A DNA stretch of 58,172 nucleotides from an uncultured Oscillospiraceae bacterium (GCA_934572325.1 CAKTKT010000004.1:1-58172), one strand, 5' to 3'; shown: positions 33,467 through 44,632, counted from the stretch's first letter. Notes: generated by a model from the sequence alone, not told the origin. Translations and numbers: made by a program.

Positions 33467-34735
33467 TCAAAACATCCGGACATACTCATCCCTCTCCGCG
33501 CCGACGGAGACGTACTTTATCGGGCAGCCGACCTCTTTTTCAAGAAAGCCGATATACTCTCGCGCGGCGGCGGGCAGCTCGTCGGGCTTGCGGCAGGCGG
33601 ATATGTCGCCGAAGCCGGGGAGATACTCGACAACGGGCTTCGCGCGGTCAAGGCGCTCGCCTGTCGGGAAGCTCTTGGTTATCTCGCCGTCGATGTCATA
33701 CGCGACGCACACGGGGATTTTGTCATAAATGCTCAGCACGTCCAGCTTCGTGAGCGCGATATAGTCCGCGCCCTGAACGCGCGCGCCGTAGCGCGAGGCG
33801 GGGACGTCCACGGGACCCACCCTGCGGGGTCTGCCGGTCGCCGCGCCGTACTCCGCGCCCGCGCGGCGCAGTCTCTCGCCCTCCTCGCCGAAAAGCTCCG
33901 CCGTGAACGGACCCTCGCCGACACAGCTTGAATACGCCTTCATGATGCCGACGGTCTCATCGAGCTTCAGCCCCGGAACGCCCGCGCCGATGGGCGCGTA
34001 GGCGGCGAGGGTGTTGGACGAGGACGTGTAGGGGTAGATGCCGAAATCAATGTCGCGCAGAGCGCCGAGCTGCGCCTCGAACATGATGCTGCGCCCGCTC
34101 TCGGCGGCAGCGGAGAGATATTCGGGCACATCGCAGATGTACGGCAGGGCAGCCGAGCCGTAGGTCCTTATCCACTCCATCAGCTCATCGACATTGACCG
34201 CCTCGTGCCTGTACCCTGTGACGGTGATGTTCTTCCACTCGACGATGTCGCGGAGCTTTTCATAGAGGCTGTCCATGTGGAAAAGATCCTCCATGCGCAG
34301 CGCCTTCTTCATGTACTTGTCTGCATAGACGGGGGCGATGCCGCGGCGGGTCGAGCCGAACTTCCTGTCGGCAAGGCGATCCTCCTCCATAACGTCCTGA
34401 AGCTTATGGTAGGGCAGACAGATGCTCGCGCGGGAGCTTATCCTGAGATTGTCGGGCGTGATGCTCACCCCCGCCTCGCGGAGCTTGGCGCACTCATTGT
34501 ATAGATGCTCAAGGTCGATGACAACGCCGTTGCCGATAACGTTCACGGTCGTCTCGCGCAGGATGCCGGAGGGCAGGAGGTTGAGAATGAATCTGCCCTT
34601 CTCGTTGACAACGGTGTGCCCGGCGTTATTCCCGCCCTGATAGCGGCAGATGACGTCATAATCCGAGGAGAGCAGATCGACCATGCGCCCCTTGCCCTCG
34701 TCGCCCCAGTTTATCCCCACGATTGCAGTTAACAT
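33467..34735 (-). CDS. purA: Adenylosuccinate synthase
   Basis: A 422-aa enzyme joining IMP and aspartate with GTP to give adenylosuccinate. The P-loop NWGDEGKGRMVD is at residue 9, NNAGHTV near 37, and STRRGIAPVYADK near 129. Length is usual for PurA. AAAAGGGG lies upstream of the ATG. It is followed by guaA, so both IMP branches sit together. Confidence 0.97.
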   Translation of the reverse strand: MLTAIVGINWGDEGKGRMVDLLSSDYDVICRYQGGNNAGHTVVNEKGRFILNLLPSGILRETTVNVIGNGVVIDLEHLYNECAKLREAGVSITPDNLRISSRASICLPYHKLQDVMEEDRLADRKFGSTRRGIAPVYADKYMKKALRMEDLFHMDSLYEKLRDIVEWKNITVTGYRHEAVNVDELMEWIRTYGSAALPYICDVPEYLSAAAESGRSIMFEAQLGALRDIDFGIYPYTSSSNTLAAYAPIGAGVPGLKLDETVGIMKAYSSCVGEGPFTAELFGEEGERLRRAGAEYGAATGRPRRVGPVDVPASRYGARVQGADYIALTKLDVLSIYDKIPVCVAYDIDGEITKSFPTGERLDRAKPVVEYLPGFGDISACRKPDELPAAAREYIGFLEKEVGCPIKYVSVGAERDEYVRMF

Positions 34736-34788
34736 AATATATCCCCTTTTCTGTATTATGGCTCTGGCAGCCTGAATAAAATGACGCT

Positions 34789-36222
34789 TTACACGTTTAT
34801 ATCCCCGCGCTCGCGTTCGCCGAGGAACGCCGCGTTCTCGCGCAGCAGCGCACGGACGGTCTCAAGATAAGCCTCCGTCTGCTCCTTCGCCATGCCGGTG
34901 AAGCTGTCGGTGCTGAGAAGCCTGTCTATCTCGCCGCGGGTGATGTTGAACGCGGGGTCGGCGGCGATGCGCGCGAGCAGGTCATTGTCCGCGCCCTGCT
35001 CCTTGACAGCAAGCCCCGCCTCAACGGCGTGGCGGCGGATAGCCTCGTGCAGAGTCTGCCGGTCGCCGCCGTTTTTGACGCAGTACATGAGTATATCCTC
35101 CGTCGCCATGAAGGGCAGCTCCTCGTTGAGCTGCTTTTCCAGCACCTTGGGGTAGACCTTCAAGCCGCTGATAACGTTTATATAGAGCGTGAGGATACCG
35201 TCTGCGGCGAGAAACGCCTCCGGTATGCTGATGCGCCGGTTCGCCGAGTCGTCGAGCGAGCGCTCCAGCCACTGCGTGCCCGCGGTCATGGCGGGGTTCA
35301 GCGCGTCGGCAACGACATAGCGCGCAAGCGAGGTCATGCGCTCGGAGCGCATGGGGTTGCGCTTGTACGCCATGGCGGACGAGCCGACCTGCCAGCTCTC
35401 GAACGGCTCGTCCACCGCCTTGAGATGGCTCAGAAGCCGTATGTCGCCGGAGAACTTCATGGCGCTCTGGGCGATGCCGGAGAGGACGGAGAGCGTGAAA
35501 TAATCCGCCTTGCGCGTGTACGTCTGCCCGCTGACGGCATACACCGCGTCAAAGCCGAGCTTTTCCGCAATGAGCGCCTCAAGGCGGCGCACCTTGTCCG
35601 CATCGCCGTCGAAAAGCGCCAGAAAGCTCGCCGCCGTGCCGGTCGTGCCGCGGCAGCCGAGCAGCTTCAGGCGCGAGAGCGCAAAGTCGAGATGGTCAAG
35701 ATCCATGACAAGATCCTGCATCCACAGCGTGGCGCGCTTGCCCATGGTGGTGGGCTGCGCCGCCTGAAAATGCGTATAGGCGAGGGCGGGCTGCGCCTTG
35801 TACCGCTCGGCAAAGTCCGCGAGCGCGGCGATGGCGCTCAAAAGCAGGCGGCGGATGCGCAAAAGCGCGTCACGCTGCAAAATAATGTCGGTATTATCCC
35901 CGACAAAGCAGCTCGTCGCGCCGAGGTGGATGATGGGCTTCGCCTTAGGACAGACAAGACCGTAGGCGTATATATGCGCCATGACGTCGTGCCTGACCTC
36001 CCGCTCGCGCGCGGCGACGGCGGCATAGTCGATGTCGTAAAGATGCACGCGCATCTCGCCAAGCTGCTCATCGGTAATGTCGAGACCGAGCTGCCGCTCG
36101 CTCTCGGCGAGGGCGAGCCAGAGCCTGCGCCATGTGGAAAACTTGCGGTCGTCGGAGAAGATCTGCTGCATTTCGCGCCCCGCATAGCGCCTGCAGAGCG
36201 GGTTTTCATATATCTCTGACAT
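34789..36222 (-). CDS. purB: Adenylosuccinate lyase
   Basis: A 477-aa member of the fumarase/aspartase superfamily. The signature loop SSAMAYKRNPMRSE near residue 284 is clear, and HLGATSCFVGDNTD near residue 100 is the other active-site segment. It cleaves SAICAR and adenylosuccinate. ATG 36222 has GGAG 8 bases upstream; a GTG three codons earlier is less likely. It lies 5 bases after glmS. Confidence 0.96.
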   Translation of the reverse strand: MSEIYENPLCRRYAGREMQQIFSDDRKFSTWRRLWLALAESERQLGLDITDEQLGEMRVHLYDIDYAAVAAREREVRHDVMAHIYAYGLVCPKAKPIIHLGATSCFVGDNTDIILQRDALLRIRRLLLSAIAALADFAERYKAQPALAYTHFQAAQPTTMGKRATLWMQDLVMDLDHLDFALSRLKLLGCRGTTGTAASFLALFDGDADKVRRLEALIAEKLGFDAVYAVSGQTYTRKADYFTLSVLSGIAQSAMKFSGDIRLLSHLKAVDEPFESWQVGSSAMAYKRNPMRSERMTSLARYVVADALNPAMTAGTQWLERSLDDSANRRISIPEAFLAADGILTLYINVISGLKVYPKVLEKQLNEELPFMATEDILMYCVKNGGDRQTLHEAIRRHAVEAGLAVKEQGADNDLLARIAADPAFNITRGEIDRLLSTDSFTGMAKEQTEAYLETVRALLRENAAFLGERERGDINV

Positions 36223-36227
36223 TGCGC

Positions 36228-38053
36228 TCACTCCACGGTGACGGATTTTGCGAGGTTTTTGGGCTTATCTATGTCACAGCCGTTCGCCTTTGCCACATAG
36301 TAGGCAAAAAGCTGCAAAGGTATCATCTCCGGAACGGGCAGTAAAAGCGCGTCCGTCTGCGGCACGGTGAGCACCTCGTCCGCCTCGGCGTAGATGCGCC
36401 GCTCCCCCTCCTGCGCAAGCGCGAGCACCTGCGCCCCGCGCGCCTTGCACTCCTTGACATTGCTCATGAGCTTTTCAAATAGGCGCGTCTGGCACGCGAG
36501 CGCGACGACGAGCTGGTTTTCGTCGATAAGCGCGATGGTGCCGTGCTTGAGCTCGCCTGCGGCGTATGCCTCGGAGTGGATATAGCTTATCTCCTTGAGC
36601 TTGAGCGACGCCTCCAGCGACGCGGCGTAGTCGAGATTGCGCCCGATGAAAAAGAGCGCGGACTGCGTATGGTACATATCCGCAAGGCACTTGACGCGGC
36701 TGTTGAGGTCGATGGCGCGCTGGCAGCGCTCCGGCAGGGCGCAGATGCCGTCCACAAGCCGGGCGTAGCGCGCATCGTCGATCCTGCCGAGGCGCTTTGC
36801 CATGTACACGGCGAGAAGGTCAAGCACCGCGAGCTGGGTGGTGTACCCCTTCGTGGTGGCGACGGCGATCTCCGGTCCTGCCCATGTGTAGAGCACGGAG
36901 TCGGCGAGCTTGGAGATGGTGCTGCCGACGACGTTGACGATGGCGAGGGTCTTTGCGCCGCGCGCCTTGCACTCGCGCAGGGCGGCGATGGTGTCCGCCG
37001 TCTCGCCGGACTGGGAAATGACGATGAGCAGGGTATGCTCGTCGATTATCGGGTTGCGGTAGCGAAGCTCGCTGGCAAGCTCCGTCTGCACAGGGATGCG
37101 GCACAGCTCCTCAATTACATAGCGCCCGACGCACCCCGCGTGATAAGCCGAGCCGCAGGCGGTTATAACGATATGGCGGATATTTTCAAGCTCCGCATCG
37201 CTCAGCTCAAAGCCCTCAAGCTCTATCCTGCCGTCGCGCACGCGCGGCTCGACCGTCGCCTTGACGGCGCGCGGCTGCTCCATGATCTCCTTGAGCATGA
37301 AGTGCTCATACCCGCCCTTTTCCGCCGCCTCGGTGTTCCACAGCACGCGCGACGCCTCGCGGTGTATCTCGCGTCCTGCGGGGTCAAAGACGGTAATGCT
37401 ATCCGGCGTGAGGCAGGCAATGTCGCCCTCCTCAAGGTAGATGACCGTTCGGGTGTGCCCGATGAGGGCGGTGACATCGGAGGCGAAGAAATTCTCTCCC
37501 GCGCCCACGCCGAGAATGAGCGGGCAGCCGTTCTTGACGGCGAAAAGCTCGCCCGGGCACTCGTCGCAAACGACCCCGATGGCATACGAGCCCTCAAGGC
37601 AGGCGACGGTTTTCATGACGGCGCGCTTGAGACTGCCGTCATAGTACATCTCAAGCAGGTTGACAATGACCTCGGTGTCCGTCTCGCTGTGAAAGACGAA
37701 GCCCTTTGCGCGAAGCTCGTCACGAAGCTCGGCGTAGTTTTCGATAATGCCGTTATGCACAACGGCGAAATGCCCGTCGTTTGAGACGTGGGGATGGGCG
37801 TTCGTCGTGGTGGGCGCGCCGTGCGTCGCCCAGCGGGTGTGCCCGATGCCGCACACGCCGTGAACGCTCTCTCCCCCGTCGGTCAGCCGGAAGAGATTTT
37901 CCAAAATACCGCTGCACTTGAAGGTGTTTATCCTGCCCGCATCCTGCACGGCAATGCCGGCAGAGTCATACCCGCGGTACTCAAGTCTTTTCAGCCCTGC
38001 AAGGAGGATGGGCGCTGCCTGCTGTGTTCCCGTAAAGCCTACTATTCCGCACA

Positions 38054-38054
<1 letters not shown>
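36228..38054 (-). CDS. glmS: Glutamine-fructose-6-phosphate aminotransferase (isomerizing)
   Basis: A 608-aa enzyme making glucosamine-6-phosphate for the cell wall. The N-terminal nucleophile Cys follows the initiator Met (MCGIVGFTG), and TRWATHGAP marks the glutaminase domain. Two SIS domains follow, with SQSGETADT near residue 349, and the conserved end KPKNLAKSVTVE. No glmS ribozyme fits upstream because its ATG overlaps the pyrG stop (TAATG), indicating coupling. Confidence 0.97.
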
Positions 38055-39667
<1,613 letters not shown>

Positions 39668-39687
39668 CTCATTCGCTCCTTCTTGAG

Positions 39688-40269
39688 TTATTCGTAAGTC
39701 CTGATTATGCTTTCCGCCATTTCCTTTTTGGAGATACGCGCATCCATCGCGTGTTTTTCGATATATCTCTGCGCCTCCGCCTCCGTCATGCTCAGGCACT
39801 CGATGAGCAGCCACTTGGCATGGTTGACAAGGCGTATCTCGTTTATTTTCTCCTCCACGGTCTGCCGCTTCTCCTCCGCCATGCGCATACGCTCGCGCAC
39901 GGTGCAGAGCGTCCGCACGGACTGGGCGAGCATCCGGGAGGACGTAGGCTTTGCCAGCGTCAGCACGCCGTGCTCCATCACGCGGGAATAGACCTCGTCA
40001 AGCTGCTCGTTCTTCACGAGCAGCAGCACGGCAGCGCCTGTGGAGGCGCACACGTCGATGGCGAAGCGCGAGCCGTATTCATCCGGCAGGGGCGTGTTGA
40101 CGACGACGAGGTCATACACGCGCTCAAGCATCGCCCGACGCGCGGCAGCCGTGCTCTTGACGGTGCTGACGGGCCAATAGTCCGTGATGGGAAGCATATC
40201 CGTCAGCGCGTTATTAAAGCTGTCCGACGCCGAGACTATCAGCACACTGTAAGTCCGCTCCCGAAACAC
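39688..40269 (-). CDS. ANTAR-domain regulator with degenerate receiver
   Basis: A 193-aa protein: a receiver-like domain (about 8-120), a coiled-coil (about 122-140) and a C-terminal ANTAR RNA-binding domain (NHAKWLLIECLSMTEAEAQR, then AMDARISKKEMAE). ANTAR proteins prevent transcription termination by binding leader RNA hairpins. The receiver site normally DxxLPD reads NTPLPD, so the phospho-acceptor Asp is Asn, and the N-terminal acidic pair is missing (VSASDS). It lies 45 bases after glnA and before pyrG. glnA-ANTAR pairs are known in clostridia. The start is ambiguous: GTG 40269, TTG 40272 or GTG 40245. Confidence 0.85.
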   Translation of the reverse strand: MFRERTYSVLIVSASDSFNNALTDMLPITDYWPVSTVKSTAAARRAMLERVYDLVVVNTPLPDEYGSRFAIDVCASTGAAVLLLVKNEQLDEVYSRVMEHGVLTLAKPTSSRMLAQSVRTLCTVRERMRMAEEKRQTVEEKINEIRLVNHAKWLLIECLSMTEAEAQRYIEKHAMDARISKKEMAESIIRTYE

Positions 40270-40314
40270 CAAGCGCGCTCACTTCCCTTCTTTGACGTCT
40301 GTTCGGGTCGGGCT

Positions 40315-41523
40315 TCAGCCGCAGTAAAGCTCTATAAGCTCCGGCGGGAGAATGTCTCTTATAAACGCGCTCTCCCGCGCGAGGCTCTGCGCCTCGCGCA
40401 GCGACGCGGGCAGGCGGCGAAGCTGCGCAAGCTCGCTCTCTGCGGCGGCGTAGAGGTTTATATCCGTGCTCTCCGGCAGGGTGAGAAGCTTGTCCGCGCC
40501 GTACAGCCCCGCGCCTATCATGAGCGTAAAGGCGATGTACGGGTTCGCGCCCGGGTCGGGTGAGCGAAGCTCCGCGCGCTTAAATTCCCCGCTCGCGGCG
40601 GGAATACGGATGAGCTGGGAGCGGTTTTCGCCTGACCATGTGACGTAGCCCGGGGCTTTATCCCCGCCGAGCCGGAGATACGAGCCGTTGGTTGGGTTCA
40701 AAAACGCCGTCATGTCGCCGATCCTGTCCATAACGCCCGCGATTATCTGCGGCATACGATCCGCGCCGTCGGCGGATCTGACGGAGAAGTTGATGTGCAT
40801 ACCGCTGCCGGGGCGCGCCGCGAGCGGCTTCGGCGTGAAGTCCGCCGTCAGCCCGTAGCCCGCGGCAACGGTCTTGACGACCGTGCGGAACGTGACGGCG
40901 TTGTCCGCAGCGGCGACGGGGTCGGCATAGCGGAAGTCTATCTCGTTCTGCCCGGGTCCCTCCTCGTGGTGCGAGCTCTCCGGTCGGATGCCCATCTGCT
41001 CGAGCATGAGGCAGACCTCGCGGCGGATATTCTCGCCCCTGTCGTCGGGCGCGATGTCCATATATCCGGCGCTGTCGCAGGGGGTATCGGTGCGCTCTCC
41101 GTCTGGACCGTTCTTGAAAAGATAAAACTCCATCTCCGGTCCGAACGCGAAGCTCAGCCCGCGCGCCTGCGCCTTTGCGGCGATGCGCTTCAAAAGGGCG
41201 CGCGTGTCGCCGGAGGAGGGCGTGCCGTCGGGGTGGGTCACGTCGCAGAACATACGCACGACGCGCCCCGTCTCCGGACGCCACGGTAGCACGGCAAGCG
41301 TCTGCGCGTCCGGACGGAGGAAGAGATCGGAGCGCACCGCGCCGCCGAACCCCGCAACCGCCGAAGCGTCAAAGGCTATGCCGACGTCGAACGCCCGCTC
41401 AAGCTCCGACGGCATGACGGCGATGTTCTTCTGCCGTCCGTAAGCGTCGCAAAACGCGAGCCGGATAAATTTCACGTCCGCCTGGCGGACATATTCCATT
41501 ACCTCTTGCGCGGTGTACTTCAT
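40315..41523 (-). CDS. glnA: Glutamine synthetase type I, short C terminus
   Basis: A 402-aa GSI-type enzyme making glutamine from glutamate, ammonia and ATP. Visible are GPEMEFYLF, the NEIDFRY and GSGMHINFS metal/substrate motifs, and NRSQLIRIPAA. Usual GSI-alpha proteins are about 440 residues; this one stops after LPPELIELYCG and lacks the last 35 or so. In Bacillus that tail takes part in control of GlnR/TnrA, and no such regulator is seen here. ATG 41523 follows GAAAGAGAG; TTG 41544 is an alternative. It is the first gene of the cluster. Confidence 0.93.
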   Translation of the reverse strand: MKYTAQEVMEYVRQADVKFIRLAFCDAYGRQKNIAVMPSELERAFDVGIAFDASAVAGFGGAVRSDLFLRPDAQTLAVLPWRPETGRVVRMFCDVTHPDGTPSSGDTRALLKRIAAKAQARGLSFAFGPEMEFYLFKNGPDGERTDTPCDSAGYMDIAPDDRGENIRREVCLMLEQMGIRPESSHHEEGPGQNEIDFRYADPVAAADNAVTFRTVVKTVAAGYGLTADFTPKPLAARPGSGMHINFSVRSADGADRMPQIIAGVMDRIGDMTAFLNPTNGSYLRLGGDKAPGYVTWSGENRSQLIRIPAASGEFKRAELRSPDPGANPYIAFTLMIGAGLYGADKLLTLPESTDINLYAAAESELAQLRRLPASLREAQSLARESAFIRDILPPELIELYCG

Positions 41524-41566
41524 CTGCACACTCTCTTTCGACAATTATCTGAAAAAGTATAACGCC

Positions 41567-41647
41567 CATCGGGAGGGGCACAGCTCCCCCCGATGAACGT
41601 CTGCGTCCACGGGCGAAATATTACCGCATACAAGCCCCCTTTGTCAA
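41567..41647 (-). promoter_or_regulatory. glnA promoter and leader hairpin
   Basis: Minus-strand TTGACA (41647-41642), an 18-nt spacer and TAATAT (41623-41618). The leader then contains a GC-rich hairpin, CATCGGGGGGAGC (41595-41583) with GCCCCTCCCGATG (41579-41567), and a run of five T about 12 bases later. The leader may attenuate transcription, but the hairpin is not a clean terminator. Confidence 0.55.
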
Positions 41648-41688
41648 TGGTTTAGGATGGAAGAAAAGTGAAAATTTCAAAAAAACTC

Positions 41689-41776
41689 TTGACATTCCGA
41701 AAAAGAGGCGTATAATACGCCACATTAAAGGCGCTGACGCCTCGGAGGGATACCTCTGACCCGTCAGCGCCTTTTT
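41689..41776 (+). promoter_or_regulatory. glnN promoter with attenuator-like leader
   Basis: TTGACA (41689-41694), a 16-nt spacer and TATAAT (41711-41716). Right after the expected start, AAAGGCGCTGACG (41727-41739) pairs with CGTCAGCGCCTTT (41762-41774) and a T-run follows, giving an intrinsic terminator. Two small hairpins (AGGCG-CUGA-CGCCU and GAGG-GAUA-CCUC) can form in the same RNA, the first excluding the terminator stem. The flanking genes diverge, so this terminator can only act on the glnN leader. Confidence 0.75.
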
Positions 41777-41817
41777 TATTTTCACAGTTTTTTCACAGAT
41801 TGAAAGGATGGGGCGGC

Positions 41818-43911
41818 ATGAGCACAGTACCAGAGATTTTCGGAAGCTTAGTATTTGACGACAGAGTTATGAAGGCGACGCTTTCCTCTGACGTATACCG
41901 GTCGCTGCGCAAAACGATAGATCAGGACGAGAGCATAGATCCGAAGATCGCCGACGCGGTGGCGCTGGCGATGCGGGATTGGGCGGTCGCCCATGGCGCA
42001 ACGCACTTCACCCACTGGTTCCAGCCGCTGACCGGCATAACCGCTGAAAAGCACGAGAGCTTCATCGCCCCCTCCCCCGACGGGCGCGTGATAATGGAGT
42101 TCTCCGGCGACGAGCTCATCAAGGGCGAGCCGGACGCGAGCTCCTTCCCCTCTGGCGGGCTGCGCGCGACGTTCGAGGCGAGAGGCTACACCGCGTGGGA
42201 TCCGACGTCCTATGCGTTCATCAAGGGCAAGACGCTGTGCATCCCGACGGCGTTCTGCTCCTACGGCGGCGAGGCGCTTGACAAAAAGACCCCGCTGCTG
42301 CGCTCGATGGAGGCGCTCAGCAGGCAGGCGCTGCGTATTCTGCGCCTGTTCGGCAGGGACGATGTGAATTGCGTGCGCCCCTACGTCGGACCCGAGCAGG
42401 AGTATTTTCTTGTTGACAAGGAGCTGTACAAAAAGCGCAAGGATCTCATCTTCACGGGGAGGACGCTCTTCGGCGCAAAGCCGCCCAAGGGGCAGGAGCT
42501 GGACGATCACTACTTCGGCGCGATAAAGCCGAGGGTCGAGGCGTACATGGCGGATCTCGACGAGGAGCTGTGGAAGCTGGGCGTGCTGGCAAAGACCGAG
42601 CACAACGAGGTCGCCCCCGCGCAGCACGAGCTCGCCCCCATCTACACCGGCGCGAACATCGCTACGGATAACAACCAGCTCACCATGGAGATAATGCAGA
42701 AGGTCGCCGACAGGCACGGTCTCGTGTGTCTGCTGCACGAAAAGCCCTTTGCGGGCGTGAACGGCTCCGGCAAGCACAACAACTGGTCCATTTCCACGGA
42801 CACGGGCGTGAACCTGCTCTCCCCCGGCGACACGCCGCACGAAAACGCGCAGTTTCTCCTTTTCCTGTGCGCCGTTATAAAGGCGGTGGACGATTATCAG
42901 GATCTTCTGCGCATGAGCGTCGCCACTGCGGGCAACGACCACCGCCTCGGCGCGAACGAAGCGCCCCCCGCCGTCGTGTCCATCTTCCTCGGCGACGAGC
43001 TGACCTCCGTGCTGGAGGCGATAGAGGGCGGCAAGCCCTATGCCGGCGCGGAGAAGGCGCAGCTCAAGCTCGGCGTGCACGTGCTGCCGCGCTTCAACCG
43101 CGACGCCACCGACCGCAACCGCACCTCCCCCTTTGCCTTCACCGGCAACAAGTTCGAGTTTCGTATGCTCGGCTCGTCCAACTCCATCGCGTGCGCGAAC
43201 ATCATGCTCAACGCCTCCGTGGCGGAGTCTCTGCGCGTGTTCGCGGACGAGCTTGAAAAAGCCGACGACTTTGACGGCGCGCTGCACGAGCTCATCAAGC
43301 GCTGCATAAGCGACCATAAGCGCATCATCTTCAACGGCAACGGCTACGACGACGGCTGGATAAAGGAAGCGACCGAAAAGCGCGGGCTGCTGAACCTGCG
43401 CACAACGCCCGACTGTATGCCCGTGGTGCTGGAGGCGAAAAACGCCGATATGCTCGTGCGGCACAAGGTGTTCTCCGAGGCGGAGATACACTCCCGCTAC
43501 GAGATAATGATGGAAAACTACTGCAAGAGCGTCAGCATCGAGGCGCACACCATGGCGGACATGGCGAAAAAGGAGATCCTCCCCGCCATCGAGGCTTACA
43601 CCACCGAGCTTGCCGAGGCGGCAAAGGCGAAGAAAGCCGCCGACGCCGGCGCGAGCTGCCGCTACGAAGAAAAGCGCATCCGCCGCCTGTCCGCGCTTCT
43701 GGAGCAGATAGACGACGCGGTGGACGAGCTTGAAAGCGCGCTCGTCACCATGAGCATGTCCACCGATATTACAGCGCAGGCCAATTTCATCCGCGACGAG
43801 ATCATCCCCAGAATGAGCCTTGTGAGAGTTCCCGCAGACGAGGCGGAGACCCTCACCGCCGAGAAATACTGGCCGTTCCCGACCTACGGCGAGCTGCTGT
43901 TCGGCGTGTAA
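41818..43911 (+). CDS. glnN: Glutamine synthetase type III
   Basis: A 697-aa GSIII, the large glutamine synthetase of Bacteroidetes, cyanobacteria and some Clostridia. Family features are the EIFGSLVFDDRVM start, AHGATHFTHWFQPLTG near residue 60, GPEQEYFLVD near residue 191, NGSGKHNNWS near residue 318, and a C-terminal helical region. ATG 41818 is the homologous start; GGGGCGG is directly upstream. It diverges from glnA, giving the cell two unrelated glutamine synthetases at one locus. Confidence 0.96.
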   Translation: MSTVPEIFGSLVFDDRVMKATLSSDVYRSLRKTIDQDESIDPKIADAVALAMRDWAVAHGATHFTHWFQPLTGITAEKHESFIAPSPDGRVIMEFSGDELIKGEPDASSFPSGGLRATFEARGYTAWDPTSYAFIKGKTLCIPTAFCSYGGEALDKKTPLLRSMEALSRQALRILRLFGRDDVNCVRPYVGPEQEYFLVDKELYKKRKDLIFTGRTLFGAKPPKGQELDDHYFGAIKPRVEAYMADLDEELWKLGVLAKTEHNEVAPAQHELAPIYTGANIATDNNQLTMEIMQKVADRHGLVCLLHEKPFAGVNGSGKHNNWSISTDTGVNLLSPGDTPHENAQFLLFLCAVIKAVDDYQDLLRMSVATAGNDHRLGANEAPPAVVSIFLGDELTSVLEAIEGGKPYAGAEKAQLKLGVHVLPRFNRDATDRNRTSPFAFTGNKFEFRMLGSSNSIACANIMLNASVAESLRVFADELEKADDFDGALHELIKRCISDHKRIIFNGNGYDDGWIKEATEKRGLLNLRTTPDCMPVVLEAKNADMLVRHKVFSEAEIHSRYEIMMENYCKSVSIEAHTMADMAKKEILPAIEAYTTELAEAAKAKKAADAGASCRYEEKRIRRLSALLEQIDDAVDELESALVTMSMSTDITAQANFIRDEIIPRMSLVRVPADEAETLTAEKYWPFPTYGELLFGV

Positions 43912-43967
43912 GGTCACACTAAATATTGCTACCTCACTTTTCCTCATACCTCACTATTCCAGCAAAC

Positions 43968-43999
43968 AAAGGAGCGCCCGCGCAAGCGGACGCTTCTTT
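43968..43999. terminator. Bidirectional terminator between glnN and the toxin gene
   Basis: AAAGGAGCG/CGCTTCTTT outer stem with an inner CCGC-GCAA-GCGG hairpin, between convergent genes. Short T-runs lie on both sides. Confidence 0.7.
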
Positions 44000-44018
44000 G
44001 TTGTCTTATCAAACGGTA

Positions 44019-44327
44019 TTAAAACAGTGCGCTCAAATAGTCCGTGCAGGCATCCAGCACCCGTATGATCTCTATGACGTCCTCTGTCACTTTATAGAAG
44101 ATGATCTGCTTGCTGACGATAAGGTATCTGTATTTTACCCCTTCATCAAGGTCAAGCTTGTCGCACAGCAGAGCGCCCATATACGGATTCTCCTGCAGTA
44201 GGGCAATGCTGTCAAGTATTCTCGCTCCCATCGCCTTGGCTGCCGACGGATTTTTCAGCCTGTTTTTTATATAGCTGAGTATATCCCGCACATCGGCTAT
44301 AGCCGCCGGTCTCCAATGCACTCTCAT
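44019..44327 (-). CDS. RelE/ParE family toxin
   Basis: A 102-aa protein of the RelE/ParE fold: RPAAIADVRDILSYIKNRL near the start, then ENPYMGALL and the terminal YRYLIVSKQIIFYKV and VIEIIRVLDA strands. RelE members cut mRNA at the ribosome and ParE members poison gyrase; the sequence alone does not decide. It overlaps the antitoxin gene by 4 bases, as expected for a coupled toxin-antitoxin pair. Confidence 0.9.
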   Translation of the reverse strand: MRVHWRPAAIADVRDILSYIKNRLKNPSAAKAMGARILDSIALLQENPYMGALLCDKLDLDEGVKYRYLIVSKQIIFYKVTEDVIEIIRVLDACTDYLSALF

Positions 44328-44632
44328 AGCTTATCCGCGTCCAGCATTTCAATGACAGCGTCGTTACTCACGCACTCGCCGGACTGTCTGCCCTGTTCAA
44401 GCTCACCCATGAGCTTTTTCAGCGCGGCAGCCTTTAGCAGCTCGGCATTATCCGAGGACACGAGAAACGGAAACCCATCGGCATTGAGCGACTGCTGGAT
44501 AAACACATTTATAGCCTGCGTAAAGCTCAACCCGTTTTTTGCATAAATCGCTTCCACTTGCCGTTTTGTCTCGGGGTTTATACGAAAATGATAAATCTCG
44601 CTCTTAGGCGCGGCAGATGTATTGTTATTCAT
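44324..44632 (-). CDS. RelB/DinJ family antitoxin
   Basis: A 102-aa protein with an N-terminal ribbon-helix-helix region of RelB/DinJ type (YHFRINPETKRQVEAIYAKN, then SFTQAINVFIQQSL) and an acidic C-terminal tail for toxin binding. ATG 44632 is selected because GGAGGAG lies just upstream; the open frame extends further but without a ribosome binding site. It is the first gene of the pair. Confidence 0.88.
   Translation of the reverse strand: MNNNTSAAPKSEIYHFRINPETKRQVEAIYAKNGLSFTQAINVFIQQSLNADGFPFLVSSDNAELLKAAALKKLMGELEQGRQSGECVSNDAVIEMLDADKL

Noticed and set aside
41524..41611. Glutamine riboswitch (glnA motif) in the glnA leader
   Set aside because: A CGTTCA is present, but the conserved downstream GGACGGAAGUAGG-like segment is not, so the fold is reported only as a leader hairpin.
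41727..41760. Classical ANTAR hexaloop pair in the glnN leader
   Set aside because: Two tandem hairpins exist, but neither loop shows the A at position 1 and G at position 4 expected for known ANTAR targets; kept as an attenuator without naming the binding protein.
41848..43947. Very long minus-strand open frame opposite glnN (699 codons)
   Set aside because: GC-rich third positions of glnN keep the opposite frame open; the predicted protein has no recognisable domain and no ribosome binding site.
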